Assembly (NCBI RefSeq): GCF_025336525.1
Contig: NZ_JAOCZP010000001.1
Span: forward strand, 62,001 to 126,000
Direction of reading: 5' to 3'
Length of the DNA stretch: 64,000 nucleotides
Source of the DNA: Chelativorans salis
Lineage (GTDB): Bacteria; Pseudomonadota; Alphaproteobacteria; Rhizobiales; Rhizobiaceae
How positions within the stretch are numbered: position 1 is the first letter of the stretch; each line of letters starts with the position of its first letter. Made by a program: the position numbers and the translations under genes. Positions 19,195 to 27,588 of this stretch are shown here, piece by piece. The notes under the pieces are model-generated. The model ran no database searches. It saw only the letters and a program-made list of their open reading frames with translations, and was not told the DNA's origin.

Positions 19195-19400
19195 TCCTCG
19201 CCCCCACAAAGTGGGGGAGAGGTGGCCCGCGGAGCGGCTCGGTGAGGGGGCGATGGCGCCGTCCCTTTGCCTGCTTCCCGCACCGATCCGATAAGGCATC
19301 AACCGTGGCCAGCACTGCGCAAGTGTCGCCGCCGAGCCGCCCCCCTCACCGACCCCGCTTCCGCGGGGCCACCTCTCCCCCACTTCGTGGGGGCGAGGAG
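19195..19400. repeat. paired palindromic intergenic repeat, second family
   Basis: Left palindrome CCTCGCCCCCACAAAGTGGG (from 19196) and right palindrome CCCCACTTCGTGGGGGCGAG (to about 19397) bound a roughly 200-bp unit that also contains GGTGAGGGGG on one side and CCCCCTCACC on the other, so the whole unit is a nested inverted repeat. It lies in the 337-bp gap between the dehydratase gene and gguC; no gene is seen there. It is of the type common between genes in Rhizobiales. Confidence 0.7.
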
Positions 19401-19457
19401 TTGCCGGCCGCGAACACGGGCGCCCTTTCCGGCAAAGATGTGCAAGCGTCGCAGGGT

Positions 19458-20429
19458 TCAAAGCGCCGTCACCCTGGCATCGCGTTTCTTCTCCCGCGCA
19501 TGCGGGTTTCTCAGCGGCAGGCCGAAATCCGGCGCAGAGATCTCCCACACATCCCCCTCGCCGCAGGAAATGCCATCGGCGAAGGAGAGCGTCGCCGTGC
19601 CGAACATGTGCACGTGCAGATCTCCTGGCTGGCAGAAGAGGCCATACTTGAAGTGATGATGCTCCAGATTGGCGATGGTGTGGGACATGTTGTCCTCGCC
19701 GGACAGGAACTCCTTCTCCCAGACCACCTTGCCGTCGCGATAAATGCGGGACATGCCGCGGATGTCGGCCGGCAGGTCGCCCACCAGAAGCTCCGGACCG
19801 AAGGAGGCGGGGCGGAGCTTGGAATGGGCAAGGTAGAGATAGTTGATGCGCTCGGTCACGTGGTCGGAGAACTCGTTGGCGAGCGAGAAACCGACGCGGA
19901 AGGGGCGGCAGTCCTTGCCAATCAGGTAGAAGCCGGCGATTTCCGGCTCCTCGCCGCCATCGAGAGCGCAGTCGGGCGAGGCGATCGGGTCGCCGGGCGC
20001 CACCGCCACGACACCCGTGCCCTTGTAGAACCATTCGGGCTGCACGCCCTCCTTACCCGCTTCTGGCTTGCCGTCCTCGATACCCATGCGGAACATCTTC
20101 ATGGAATCGGTCATGCCCGCCGTGTCGGCCTCGGCGTGCATGGCATCACGCGCCGAGGCGGAGCCGAGATGGGTAAGGCCGGTGCCGGTGAGGAACATGT
20201 GCGCGGGATCAGGATGGCGGACAGGCACGTCGAGTGCGCCTTCAGCGGCGAGCTTCTCCAGGTCGACCGCCTCGCCGAACCCGTGCCGCTCGATGATTGC
20301 CGCAAGCTTCTGCCCGGCCTCGATTGCTTCCTGCGCAAGGCCGTAGGTGCTCGTCGCACCGTTGACCAGCCGCGCGTCCTCTCCCCGGCGGCAGACAACG
20401 CCGCCCTTCTTCAGTTGTGAAAGGTGCAT
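19458..20429 (-). CDS. gguC: GguC, AraD1-type fumarylacetoacetate hydrolase family protein
   Basis: This 323-residue protein belongs to the FAH superfamily subgroup called AraD1/GguC. Relatives in the superfamily act on 2-keto-3-deoxy sugar acids. It contains HMFLTGTGLTHLGSASARDAM, GMEDGKP-like MGIEDGKPEAG, FYKGTGVVAVAPGDPI, EPEIAGFYLIG and SLANEFSDHVTERINYLYLA, where acidic residues are expected to bind a metal. It is the fourth gene of chvE-gguA-gguB-gguC, as in Agrobacterium, and here is followed by the arabonate dehydratase. I infer that it may be the 2-keto-3-deoxyarabonate dehydratase of the pathway; this is not shown by the sequence alone. Confidence 0.88.
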   Translation of the reverse strand: MHLSQLKKGGVVCRRGEDARLVNGATSTYGLAQEAIEAGQKLAAIIERHGFGEAVDLEKLAAEGALDVPVRHPDPAHMFLTGTGLTHLGSASARDAMHAEADTAGMTDSMKMFRMGIEDGKPEAGKEGVQPEWFYKGTGVVAVAPGDPIASPDCALDGGEEPEIAGFYLIGKDCRPFRVGFSLANEFSDHVTERINYLYLAHSKLRPASFGPELLVGDLPADIRGMSRIYRDGKVVWEKEFLSGEDNMSHTIANLEHHHFKYGLFCQPGDLHVHMFGTATLSFADGISCGEGDVWEISAPDFGLPLRNPHAREKKRDARVTAL

Positions 20430-20440
20430 GGTTTGCCTCG

Positions 20441-21652
20441 TCAGGTGGATTTGTTCTTGTTGTAGACATCGAAGATCACCGCCGCGAGCAGCACCAGGCC
20501 CTTGATGACCTGCTGGTAGTCGATGCCGATGCCGAGAATGGACATGCCGTTGTTCATCACGCCCATGATGAAGGCGCCGACCACCGCTCCGACGATCTTG
20601 CCGACGCCGCCGGACATGGATGCCCCGCCAATGAAGACGGCGGCAATCACGTCAAGCTCGAAGGCCACGCCCGCCTTGGGCGTCGCGGTGTTGAGCCGAG
20701 CTGCGAAGATGAGGCCGGCAAGGGCCGCCAGCATGCCCATATTGGCGAAGGTCAGGAAGGTGAGCCGCTCGGTCGGAATGCCCGAGAGCTTGGCCGCCTT
20801 CTCATTGCCGCCCAGCGCATAGATCCTACGACCGACCGTGGTCGAGTTGGTGAGGAACGTATAAGCCGCCGTCAGCACCGCCATGGTGATGAGCACGTTG
20901 GGGAATCCCCGATAAGTCGCCAGCATGTAGGACAGGAAGACGATCGCCGCGGCGATGAGGCCGTTTTTCGCCGCGAAGAAGACAAAGGGTTCGTCCTCGA
21001 TGCCGTATTTCATGTGGCGCCGGCGATTGCGCACGGCCATGAAGACGAGGATGGCCGCCGTCGCCGCGCCTAAGAGGATGGCCGTCACGTTCGGGCGTCC
21101 GACGCCGAAGAGGTCGGGAACGAAGCCGGTGCTCAGCCCCTGGAAAGAGCGCGGGAACGGCCCAACCGACTGGCCCTGGAGCACCCAGAGGGTAAGCCCG
21201 CGGAAGACCAGCATGCCGGCCAGCGTGACGATGAAGGAAGGGATGCGCCAATAGGCGATCCAGTAGCCCTGGGCGGCGCCGATCAGCATGCCGAGGATGA
21301 GGCAGGCCGGGATGACGACCAGCGGCGGCAACTCGTATTGAACGAGCATCACCGCCGCCACCGCGCCGACAAAGCCGACGACCGAGCCAACGGAGAGATC
21401 GATATGGCCGGCGACGATGACGAGCAGCATGCCCAGCGCCATGATGACGATGTAGCTGTTCTGCAGGACCAGGTTGGTGAGGTTCACCGGCCGCATCAAC
21501 GTGCCGTCCGTGACCACCTGGAAGAACGCCATGATGACCACCAGCGCCAGCAGCATGCCGTAGTCGCGCAAATGGTTCTTCAGATGGCTGCCGATGGAGA
21601 CGACCGCGCCTTCCGCCGCCGTTTCTCTTTCGCGCGCTGAGACTTCAGTCAT
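20441..21652 (-). CDS. gguB: GguB, sugar ABC transporter permease
   Basis: This 403-residue CUT2-type permease forms the membrane channel for the ChvE-dependent importer of galactose, arabinose and related sugars. It has about ten hydrophobic helices. Characteristic stretches are VIVAGHIDLSVGSVVGFVGA, FIVTLAGMLVFRGLTL, IYALGGNEKAAKLSGIPTER and AAVFIGGASMSGGVGKIVGA. A charged loop at about residues 205-225 (RNRRRHMKYG) is typical of the GguB/MmsB branch. It lies 3 bp after gguA and 11 bp before gguC. Confidence 0.94.
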   Translation of the reverse strand: MTEVSARERETAAEGAVVSIGSHLKNHLRDYGMLLALVVIMAFFQVVTDGTLMRPVNLTNLVLQNSYIVIMALGMLLVIVAGHIDLSVGSVVGFVGAVAAVMLVQYELPPLVVIPACLILGMLIGAAQGYWIAYWRIPSFIVTLAGMLVFRGLTLWVLQGQSVGPFPRSFQGLSTGFVPDLFGVGRPNVTAILLGAATAAILVFMAVRNRRRHMKYGIEDEPFVFFAAKNGLIAAAIVFLSYMLATYRGFPNVLITMAVLTAAYTFLTNSTTVGRRIYALGGNEKAAKLSGIPTERLTFLTFANMGMLAALAGLIFAARLNTATPKAGVAFELDVIAAVFIGGASMSGGVGKIVGAVVGAFIMGVMNNGMSILGIGIDYQQVIKGLVLLAAVIFDVYNKNKST

Positions 21653-21655
21653 TTC

Positions 21656-23191
21656 CTAGGACCTCACGATCATCGACATGATCTTTTCCTGGTTCGCTTC
21701 ACTACCCTTGAGCTCGCCGGCGATCGCACCCTCGTTCATGACGTAGATGCGGTCGCACATGCCGAGCAGTTCCGGCATTTCGGAAGAGATCATGACGACC
21801 CCCTTCCCCTGCCCCGCAAGCTCGTTGATGATGGTATAGATTTCGAACTTCGCGCCGACATCGATACCGCGTGTCGGCTCGTCGAGGACGAGCACGTCCG
21901 GCTCCGTGAACAGCCACTTGCTCAACACAACCTTCTGCTGGTTGCCGCCCGAAAGGTTCATCACCTTCTGGAACACGCTCGGCGTGCGCACGCCGAGGGC
22001 CTTGCGGTAGCGCTCGGCCACCTGGCGCTCCTCGGCATTGTTGATGACGCCGTTCTTCGACACCCGCGCCAGATTGGCGAGCGTGGTGTTGCGCATGACG
22101 TCCTCTTCCAGAACGAGGCCTAGCGCCTTGCGGTCCTCGGTGACGTAGGCGAGCCCGTTGGCGACGGCGCGGCCGACGGTGGAGACGTCGATCTCCTTGC
22201 CGCGCAGCTTCACCGTGCCGGAGATGTTGCGGCCGTAGCTCTTGCCGAACAGGCTCATGGCAAGCTCTGTGCGGCCGGAGCCCATCAGGCCGGCGATGCC
22301 CACCACCTCGCCCGCTGCCACCCGGAAGGAGGCGCCGCGGATCACCTGGCGCTCCGTATGCAGGGGGTGCCAGACGTTCCAGTCGCTCACTTCAAGCAGC
22401 GTCTCGCCGATCTCCGGCGTGCGCTCGGGATAGCGATGCGCCATGTCGCGGCCCACCATGTCGCGGATGATGCGCTCTTCGCTGATCTTTTCGGAATGGC
22501 AGTCGAGCGTGGAGACGGTCTTGCCGTCACGCAGCACGGTGATGGAATCGGCGACGCGGCTGACCTCGTTGAGCTTGTGCGAAATCAGGACGGAGGAGAT
22601 GCCTTCCGCTTTCAGTTCGAGCAGCAGGTCGAGCAGCTTCTGGCTATCGTTCTCTTGCAAAGCCGCCGTCGGCTCGTCGAGGATCAGGAGCTTCACCTTC
22701 TTGGACAGCGCCTTGGCGATCTCCACGAGCTGCTGCTTGCCCACCCCCAGCGTGTCGACACGCGTGACGGGTTTTTCCCTGAGGCCCACCGTCTTCAGGA
22801 GCGTCTCGGTGCGTGCATTGGTCTCCGGCCAGTCGACGACACCGCCCCTGGCGATCTCGCTGCCGAGAAAGATGTTCTCCGCGATCGACAGGAGCGGCAC
22901 GAGCGCCAGCTCCTGGTGGATGATGATGATGCCGTCGCGTTCGCTGTCCGAGATGCCGGAAAAGGCGACGGGCTTGCCTTCAAAGACAATGTCGCCGTCA
23001 TAGGAGCCGTGCGGATAGACCCCGCTCAGCACCTTCATCAGCGTGGACTTGCCGGCGCCATTCTCGCCCACCAGCGCGTGGATTTCGCCGCGCGCCACCG
23101 TCAGGTTCACGTCGTCCAGAGCCTTCACACCGGGAAAGCTCTTGGTGATGCCGTGCATCTCCAAAATCGGTTGCATGTGAATGTTCTTCAT
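21656..23191 (-). CDS. gguA: GguA, sugar ABC transporter ATPase with two nucleotide-binding domains
   Basis: This ATPase of about 511 residues has tandem CUT2 nucleotide-binding domains. The first has Walker [11 protein letters not shown] (about residue 40) and Walker [12 protein letters not shown]; its signature region is degenerate ([13 protein letters not shown]), as usual. The second has a changed Walker A ([10 protein letters not shown]), signature [15 protein letters not shown] and Walker [17 protein letters not shown]. Start choice is uncertain: ATG 23191, ATG 23176 and TTG 23194 are in frame. It follows chvE after a stem-loop and precedes gguB. Confidence 0.93.
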   Translation of the reverse strand: MKNIHMQPILEMHGITKSFPGVKALDDVNLTVARGEIHALVGENGAGKSTLMKVLSGVYPHGSYDGDIVFEGKPVAFSGISDSERDGIIIIHQELALVPLLSIAENIFLGSEIARGGVVDWPETNARTETLLKTVGLREKPVTRVDTLGVGKQQLVEIAKALSKKVKLLILDEPTAALQENDSQKLLDLLLELKAEGISSVLISHKLNEVSRVADSITVLRDGKTVSTLDCHSEKISEERIIRDMVGRDMAHRYPERTPEIGETLLEVSDWNVWHPLHTERQVIRGASFRVAAGEVVGIAGLMGSGRTELAMSLFGKSYGRNISGTVKLRGKEIDVSTVGRAVANGLAYVTEDRKALGLVLEEDVMRNTTLANLARVSKNGVINNAEERQVAERYRKALGVRTPSVFQKVMNLSGGNQQKVVLSKWLFTEPDVLVLDEPTRGIDVGAKFEIYTIINELAGQGKGVVMISSEMPELLGMCDRIYVMNEGAIAGELKGSEANQEKIMSMIVRS

Positions 23192-23197
23192 CAAGGT

Positions 23198-23223
23198 GGC
23201 CCGCCCGCGCGAACGGGCGGGCC
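23198..23223 (-). promoter_or_regulatory. stem-loop between chvE and gguA
   Basis: A perfect 10-bp G/C-only stem (23198-23207 with 23214-23223) and 6-nt loop lie 18 nt past the chvE stop codon and end next to the gguA start region. No T-run follows, so partial attenuation or protection of the chvE message is more likely than full termination. This would let the binding protein be made in excess over the ATPase and permease. Confidence 0.7.
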
Positions 23224-23241
23224 GTTCTTCTCGTCTTGTTC

Positions 23242-24309
23242 TTACTTTACCTGGTCTTCGGTGTAGTAACCGGAACCGAGCAGAGCCTTCTCCCAGTTGT
23301 CGGCGTCGACCAGAACCGGCTCGAGCAGGTAGGACGGCACGACCTTGACGCCGTTGTCATAGGTCTCCGTGTCGTTGATCTCCGGCTCGCCGCCCTGCAG
23401 CAGCGCATCCACCATGCCGACGGTCACGCGGGCAAGCTCGCGGGTGTCCTTGAAGATGGTGGAGTATTGCTCACCAGCGAGGATAGACTTGACGGAGGGG
23501 ATTTCGGCGTCCTGGCCCGTTACGATGGGCATCTTGAGATCGCCGGAGCCGTAGCCCACGCCCTTCAGCGAGGACAGGATGCCGATCGACAGGCCGTCAT
23601 AAGGGGAAAGCACGCCGTGCACCTGCTTGTCCGTGTAGTGGGCGGACAGAAGGTTGTCCATGCGCGACTGCGCCACCGCGCCGTCCCAGCGCAGCGTGCC
23701 GACGGTATCCATGCCTTCCTGGCCGGAGGCAACGACAATGTCACCGGAATCGATCAACGGCTGCAGCACGGACATGCCGCCATTGTAGAAGAAGTAGGCA
23801 TTGTTGTCGTCGGGCGAGCCGCCGAACAATTCGACATTCCAGGGCTTCTCGTCGGGGAAGCGCTCCTTCAGACCTTCCACCAGCGAGGTTGCCTGCTGCA
23901 CGCCGACCTTGAAGTTGTCGAAGGTGGCGTAGTAGTCGACATGCTCGCTGTCGCGGATCAGGCGATCATAGGCGATGACCTTGATGTCGGCGGCGGCGGC
24001 GTTTTCCAACGCATTGGAAAGCGTGGTGCCGTCGATGGCGGCAATCACCAGCACATTCACGCCCTTGGTGATCATGTTCTCGATCTGGGCGAGCTGGTTC
24101 GGGATGTCGTCCTCGGCGTATTGCAGGTCGGTGGTGTAGCCGGCCGCCTCGAACTGCTCGACCATCGAGCCGCCGTCGGAGATCCAGCGCGCCGAAGACT
24201 TGGTCGGCATGGCGATACCGACATACCCCTTGTCCTGCGCCTCTGCGGCGCCCGCGAAGAGGGTCGCCCCGAGCGCAAGCGAGGCGAAGACGGATGTAAT
24301 TTTTCTCAT
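23242..24309 (-). CDS. chvE: ChvE, periplasmic multiple sugar-binding protein
   Basis: This 355-residue receptor binds aldoses such as galactose and arabinose; in Agrobacterium it also presents sugars to the VirA sensor. The signal peptide is [20 protein letters not shown] with cleavage probably after AAEAQ. The mature protein opens with [20 protein letters not shown] and contains [70 protein letters not shown] and [20 protein letters not shown], all characteristic of ChvE. GGGAGGAATTCA precedes the ATG. No virA is in the window, so a role in plant sensing is only a possibility. Confidence 0.95.
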   Translation of the reverse strand: MRKITSVFASLALGATLFAGAAEAQDKGYVGIAMPTKSSARWISDGGSMVEQFEAAGYTTDLQYAEDDIPNQLAQIENMITKGVNVLVIAAIDGTTLSNALENAAAADIKVIAYDRLIRDSEHVDYYATFDNFKVGVQQATSLVEGLKERFPDEKPWNVELFGGSPDDNNAYFFYNGGMSVLQPLIDSGDIVVASGQEGMDTVGTLRWDGAVAQSRMDNLLSAHYTDKQVHGVLSPYDGLSIGILSSLKGVGYGSGDLKMPIVTGQDAEIPSVKSILAGEQYSTIFKDTRELARVTVGMVDALLQGGEPEINDTETYDNGVKVVPSYLLEPVLVDADNWEKALLGSGYYTEDQVK

Positions 24310-24426
24310 TGAATTCCTCCCATGACCAAAGGGCCCGGCCCAATGCACCCGCATCTGACCGCACCCGATGGCGTTGTTCAAGAACGAGCGGATCCCCTGA
24401 TCCGGGCGCCAAACTATGAGAGGAGG

Positions 24427-24478
24427 ATTATACCAATCAAATGCATTTTTTGTTCATCTTCATAGCGCAGATGGTATA
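24427..24478. promoter_or_regulatory. chvE/gbpR intergenic control region
   Basis: A consensus TATAAT (minus strand, 24432-24427) fits a chvE -10 element. Arms TATACCA (24429-24435) and TGGTATA (24472-24478) form an inverted repeat with a 36-bp centre, one arm over the chvE -10 and the other just before gbpR. LysR-type regulators often bind such divergent intervals, so GbpR is the likely binder. Confidence 0.5.
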
Positions 24479-24487
24479 TCTTTTCCC

Positions 24488-25423
24488 ATGGTCTCCGATT
24501 CCCCTTTTCGGCTGAAGCTCAGCCATTTCCGTCTGATTGCGGCAATCGCCGAGCATGGGCAACTCAGCCCTGCCGCGGCCTCCCTTTCCATGACCCAGCC
24601 GGCCGCCTCGCGCATGCTGACACAGATCGAGACGATCGTCGGTGCGCCGCTGTTCGAGCGGCATGCCCGGGGCATGAGCGCGACTGAGGTCGGCCGCATG
24701 ATCATCCGCCATGCCGACACGCTGTTGACGGAGCTGCGCGAGACCATGCTCGAGGTCGACGAGTACAAGGTCGGCAAGGGCGGGCGCGTGCGCGTCGGCG
24801 CCGTCACCGGCGCGGCGGTGGGCTACGTTATGCCGGCCATCCAGAAGCTGAAAGCCGTCTCACCCAACGCCGACGTGCATATCGACGTAGCGCCGAGCGA
24901 AGCGCTCATCCGTGATCTTCTGGCCGGCCATTTCGATTTCGTACTGGGCCGCGTGCCCCCGCCTTACGACCCGCGCGACTTCATCATCGCCCGCGGCCGT
25001 ATCGAGACGGTCGACCTCGTCGTGCGCAAGGACCATCCGCTCGCCGGCACCAACACAGGCTCTATCGCCGATCTCGGCGGCTTCGAATGGGTCATGCAAT
25101 CGGCAGGCGCGCCGGTGCGGGTGGCGGTGGAGAACGCTTTCCTGGAGACGGGCGCTGTCCTGCCCCGCAACATCATCAATACAACGTCGCTGCTCGCCAT
25201 GATCGCGCTCCTGGTGACGTCCGACGCCATCGCCCCCCTGTCACGAGAGGTCTCGGAGCTGCTTCGCAGCAATGGGGGCGGGCTCGGGCTCGCGGTACTG
25301 CCGATCCACGAGCCGATCGTCGTGGCTCCCTACCACCTCTTGTCGCTCAGAAGCCGGCGACTGTCGCCGCTCGCCGGCCGGCTCAGGGAATTGGTGTCGC
25401 AGGAGTTGGCGCGGGGAGAGTAG
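24488..25423 (+). CDS. gbpR: GbpR, LysR family regulator of chvE
   Basis: This 311-residue LysR-type regulator starts MVSDSPFRLKLSHFRLIAAI. Its helix-turn-helix is at about residues 15-65 (AEHGQLSPAAASLSMTQPAA, SRMLTQIE) and a two-lobed effector domain follows. In Agrobacterium GbpR is divergent from chvE and controls it in response to galactose-family sugars; the arrangement here is the same. The start has no strong ribosome site. An upstream in-frame start at 24416 would run through the control region and is rejected. Confidence 0.9.
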   Translation: MVSDSPFRLKLSHFRLIAAIAEHGQLSPAAASLSMTQPAASRMLTQIETIVGAPLFERHARGMSATEVGRMIIRHADTLLTELRETMLEVDEYKVGKGGRVRVGAVTGAAVGYVMPAIQKLKAVSPNADVHIDVAPSEALIRDLLAGHFDFVLGRVPPPYDPRDFIIARGRIETVDLVVRKDHPLAGTNTGSIADLGGFEWVMQSAGAPVRVAVENAFLETGAVLPRNIINTTSLLAMIALLVTSDAIAPLSREVSELLRSNGGGLGLAVLPIHEPIVVAPYHLLSLRSRRLSPLAGRLRELVSQELARGE

Positions 25424-25426
25424 GCA

Positions 25427-25598
25427 CCCTTCCCTCCCCCCTTGCGGGGAGGGTGGGCCTGCCGGCTTGCCGCGGGGTCGGGTGGGGGGGGTCGCCAAGG
25501 CCGCGTGCCGACGCTTCATTCGCAAACGCCGACGCGCGGCCGCCTGCCCCCCACCCGCCTCGCTTCGCTCGGCACCCTCCCCGCAAGGGGGAGGGAAA
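25427..25598. repeat. paired palindromic intergenic repeat, copy 2
   Basis: This is the second copy of the element at 6131-6309 in the same orientation. It begins CCCTCCCCCCTTGCGGGGAG, shares the internal GGCCGCGTGCC, and ends with CACCCGCCTCGCTTCGCTCG followed by GCACCCTCCCCGC and AAGGGGGAGGG. It fills the gap between the convergent gbpR and frcA genes. Confidence 0.75.
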
Positions 25599-25601
25599 GG
25601 C

Positions 25602-26384
25602 TCAAGCCGCCAGTGCCTCCGCCGGCGGCTCCTTGGCCCCCGTCATGAAGGCCACGGCATCCGACATCGTGTAGTCCTTCGGATCGATCACGCACAGGCG
25701 CCTGCCCAGCCGGTGCACGTGGATGCGGTCGGCCACCTCAAAAACGTGCGGCATGTTGTGCGAGATGAGCACGATGGGCATTCCGCGCGAGCGTACGTCC
25801 TGGATCAGGTCGAGCACGCGGCGCGATTCCTTGACACCCAGCGCAGCAGTCGGCTCGTCCATGATGATGACCTTGGAGCCGAAGGCGGCGGCGCGCGCCA
25901 CCGCCACGCCCTGGCGCTGGCCGCCCGACAGCGTCTCCACCGCCTGGCCGATGTTCTGGATGGTCATCAGGCCGAGATCGGAGAGCTTCTCGCGGGCGAT
26001 GCGCTCCATCGCCTCGCGGTCGAGCGAGCGGAACCAGCGCCCCATGAAGCCCGGTTTGCGCATCTCGCGGCCCAAGAACATGTTGTCGGCGATAGATAGA
26101 GCCGGCGACAGCGCCAGCGTCTGGTAGACGGTCTCGATGCCGGCCTCCCGCGCCTCCAGCGGCGAGCGGAAGTGGACGGGCTTGCCGTCCAGCCGGATCT
26201 CGCCCTCGTCGGGATGTATGGCACCGGAGATGGCCTTGATAAGGGTCGACTTGCCGGCGCCGTTGTCACCGATAACGGCGAGGATCTCGCCGGGGTAAAG
26301 ATCGAAATCAGCCTGGTTGAGGGCCACCACGCGACCATAGTGCTTAACGAGGCCGCGCGCGGTGAGGACGGGTTCGGTGCTCAT
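25602..26384 (-). CDS. frcA: FrcA, fructose ABC transporter ATPase
   Basis: This 260-residue single-domain ATPase powers the Frc importer. Walker A is [13 protein letters not shown] (about residue 38), the signature LSGGQRQGVAVARAAA, Walker B VIIMDEPTAALGVKES, and the H-loop VLISHNMPHVFEVADR. Most CUT2 systems use a two-domain ATPase; FrcA-type enzymes have one domain, and the length equals that of Sinorhizobium FrcA as I recall it. The ATG at 26384 overlaps the frcC stop by 4 bp; longer upstream starts lie inside frcC. Confidence 0.93.
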   Translation of the reverse strand: MSTEPVLTARGLVKHYGRVVALNQADFDLYPGEILAVIGDNGAGKSTLIKAISGAIHPDEGEIRLDGKPVHFRSPLEAREAGIETVYQTLALSPALSIADNMFLGREMRKPGFMGRWFRSLDREAMERIAREKLSDLGLMTIQNIGQAVETLSGGQRQGVAVARAAAFGSKVIIMDEPTAALGVKESRRVLDLIQDVRSRGMPIVLISHNMPHVFEVADRIHVHRLGRRLCVIDPKDYTMSDAVAFMTGAKEPPAEALAA

Positions 26385-27463
26385 GCCGACACCTTTCTGA
26401 TCCACTGGTCCAGCGCCACGGCGATGATCGTCAGCCAGCCGATGGCGAAGACCTGCCACAAGACATCGACGCCGGCGAGCCTGAGGCCGGAGTTGAAAAC
26501 GCCAACGATGAGAGCGCCAACGAGAGGGCCGACGATGGAGCCGCGCCCGCCGAACAGCGAGATGCCACCGATCACCACGGCGGTGATGGATTGCAGGTTG
26601 GCCTCCTGGAAGCTCTGCGGCGAGACCGAGCCGACGCGGCCGATCGAGGCCCAGGCGCCGATGGCGCAGACGAGGCCGGCGACGGCGTAGACCTGCACCA
26701 GCGTGCGGTTTGTGCGGATGCCGGAAAGCTCCGCCGCTTCCTTGTCGTCACCCACCGCATAGACATGCCTGCCCCAGGCCGTGCGGTTCAGGACATACCA
26801 GAGCACCGCGAAGATGAGCACCATCAGGATGGAGCCATAGGTGAACTGGGCGCCGCCGATGCGGATGCTCTCGCCGAACCATTTCAGCAAGGGGGCCGTG
26901 GCGTCGATGTCCTGGCTGCGGATCGACTGGGCGCCGGATAGCCACAGATTGAGCGCGAAGAAGATGTTCCACGTGCCCAGCGTGACGATGAAGGGCGGCA
27001 GCTTCACCCGCGTGACGAGAAAGCCATTGAGCGTTCCCGCCAGCATGCCGCACAGGAAGCCCACGCCGATGGCCAGTGGCGCGGGGAGCCCCATCTTGAC
27101 CGCCAGATTGCCCATGATGACGGAGACCAGAACCATGCTTGCGCCGACCGAAAGGTCGATGCCGGCGGTGAGGATCACCAGGCTCTGGGCGGCGGCAAGG
27201 ATGCCGATGATGGAGACCTGCTGCATGACGAGCGACAGGTTGAAGGCGCTGAAGAAGTTGCCGCCGGCGACAAAGCCGAAGACGGCGATGCTCAGCAGGA
27301 GCACGATCACCGGCACCATCGTCGGATTGCCGTGCAGGAAATGCTGCAGCCGGTCGAGGATTGTCTTTTCGTGGCTTTCGAAGGCGGCGACGCTGGCGTC
27401 GCCCTTCTCCAGCCCGTCCTCGAACTCCTGTCCTCTGCGCGCGGCGCCGCCCGCCTCGCTCAT
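26381..27463 (-). CDS. frcC: FrcC, fructose ABC transporter permease
   Basis: This 360-residue CUT2 permease forms the channel of the Frc importer. A cytoplasmic N-terminus of about 45 residues precedes about ten helices. Key stretches are VILTAGIDLSVGASMVLVSV, VKLPPFIVTLGTWNIFFALN, VYAVGDDKEAAELSGIRTNR and AVVIGGISLFGGRGSIVGPL. The ATG at 27463 follows GGGAGGATCGACG; an upstream ATG/GTG extension lacks a site. It is downstream of frcB after a stem-loop and overlaps frcA. Confidence 0.93.
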   Translation of the reverse strand: MSEAGGAARRGQEFEDGLEKGDASVAAFESHEKTILDRLQHFLHGNPTMVPVIVLLLSIAVFGFVAGGNFFSAFNLSLVMQQVSIIGILAAAQSLVILTAGIDLSVGASMVLVSVIMGNLAVKMGLPAPLAIGVGFLCGMLAGTLNGFLVTRVKLPPFIVTLGTWNIFFALNLWLSGAQSIRSQDIDATAPLLKWFGESIRIGGAQFTYGSILMVLIFAVLWYVLNRTAWGRHVYAVGDDKEAAELSGIRTNRTLVQVYAVAGLVCAIGAWASIGRVGSVSPQSFQEANLQSITAVVIGGISLFGGRGSIVGPLVGALIVGVFNSGLRLAGVDVLWQVFAIGWLTIIAVALDQWIRKVSA

Positions 27464-27530
27464 CGTCGATCCTCCCATCGTTTTGCACTCATCGTGAGGA
27501 GAAAAAGCATTGCCGTCAAACAAGAACGTC

Positions 27531-27556
27531 GCGGAGCGGCCCAGCGGCCGCTCCGC
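27531..27556 (-). promoter_or_regulatory. stem-loop between frcB and frcC
   Basis: A perfect 11-bp stem (27531-27541 with 27546-27556) and 4-nt loop lie 32 nt past the frcB stop codon. On the transcript it is followed by GACGUUCUUGUUUG, a U-enriched but interrupted tract, so partial termination is plausible. Confidence 0.7.
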
Positions 27557-27588
27557 ATGCCCCCGTCCCTACAGGCGCATGGGAACGG

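Noticed and set aside
19041-20420. 459-codon open frame on the plus strand
   Set aside because: It runs through the palindromic repeat and the antisense of gguC; no domain.
23242-24309. Evidence for a virulence (vir) system because chvE is present
   Set aside because: chvE and gbpR are chromosomal sugar genes in many Rhizobiales; no virA, virG or T-DNA features are in the window.
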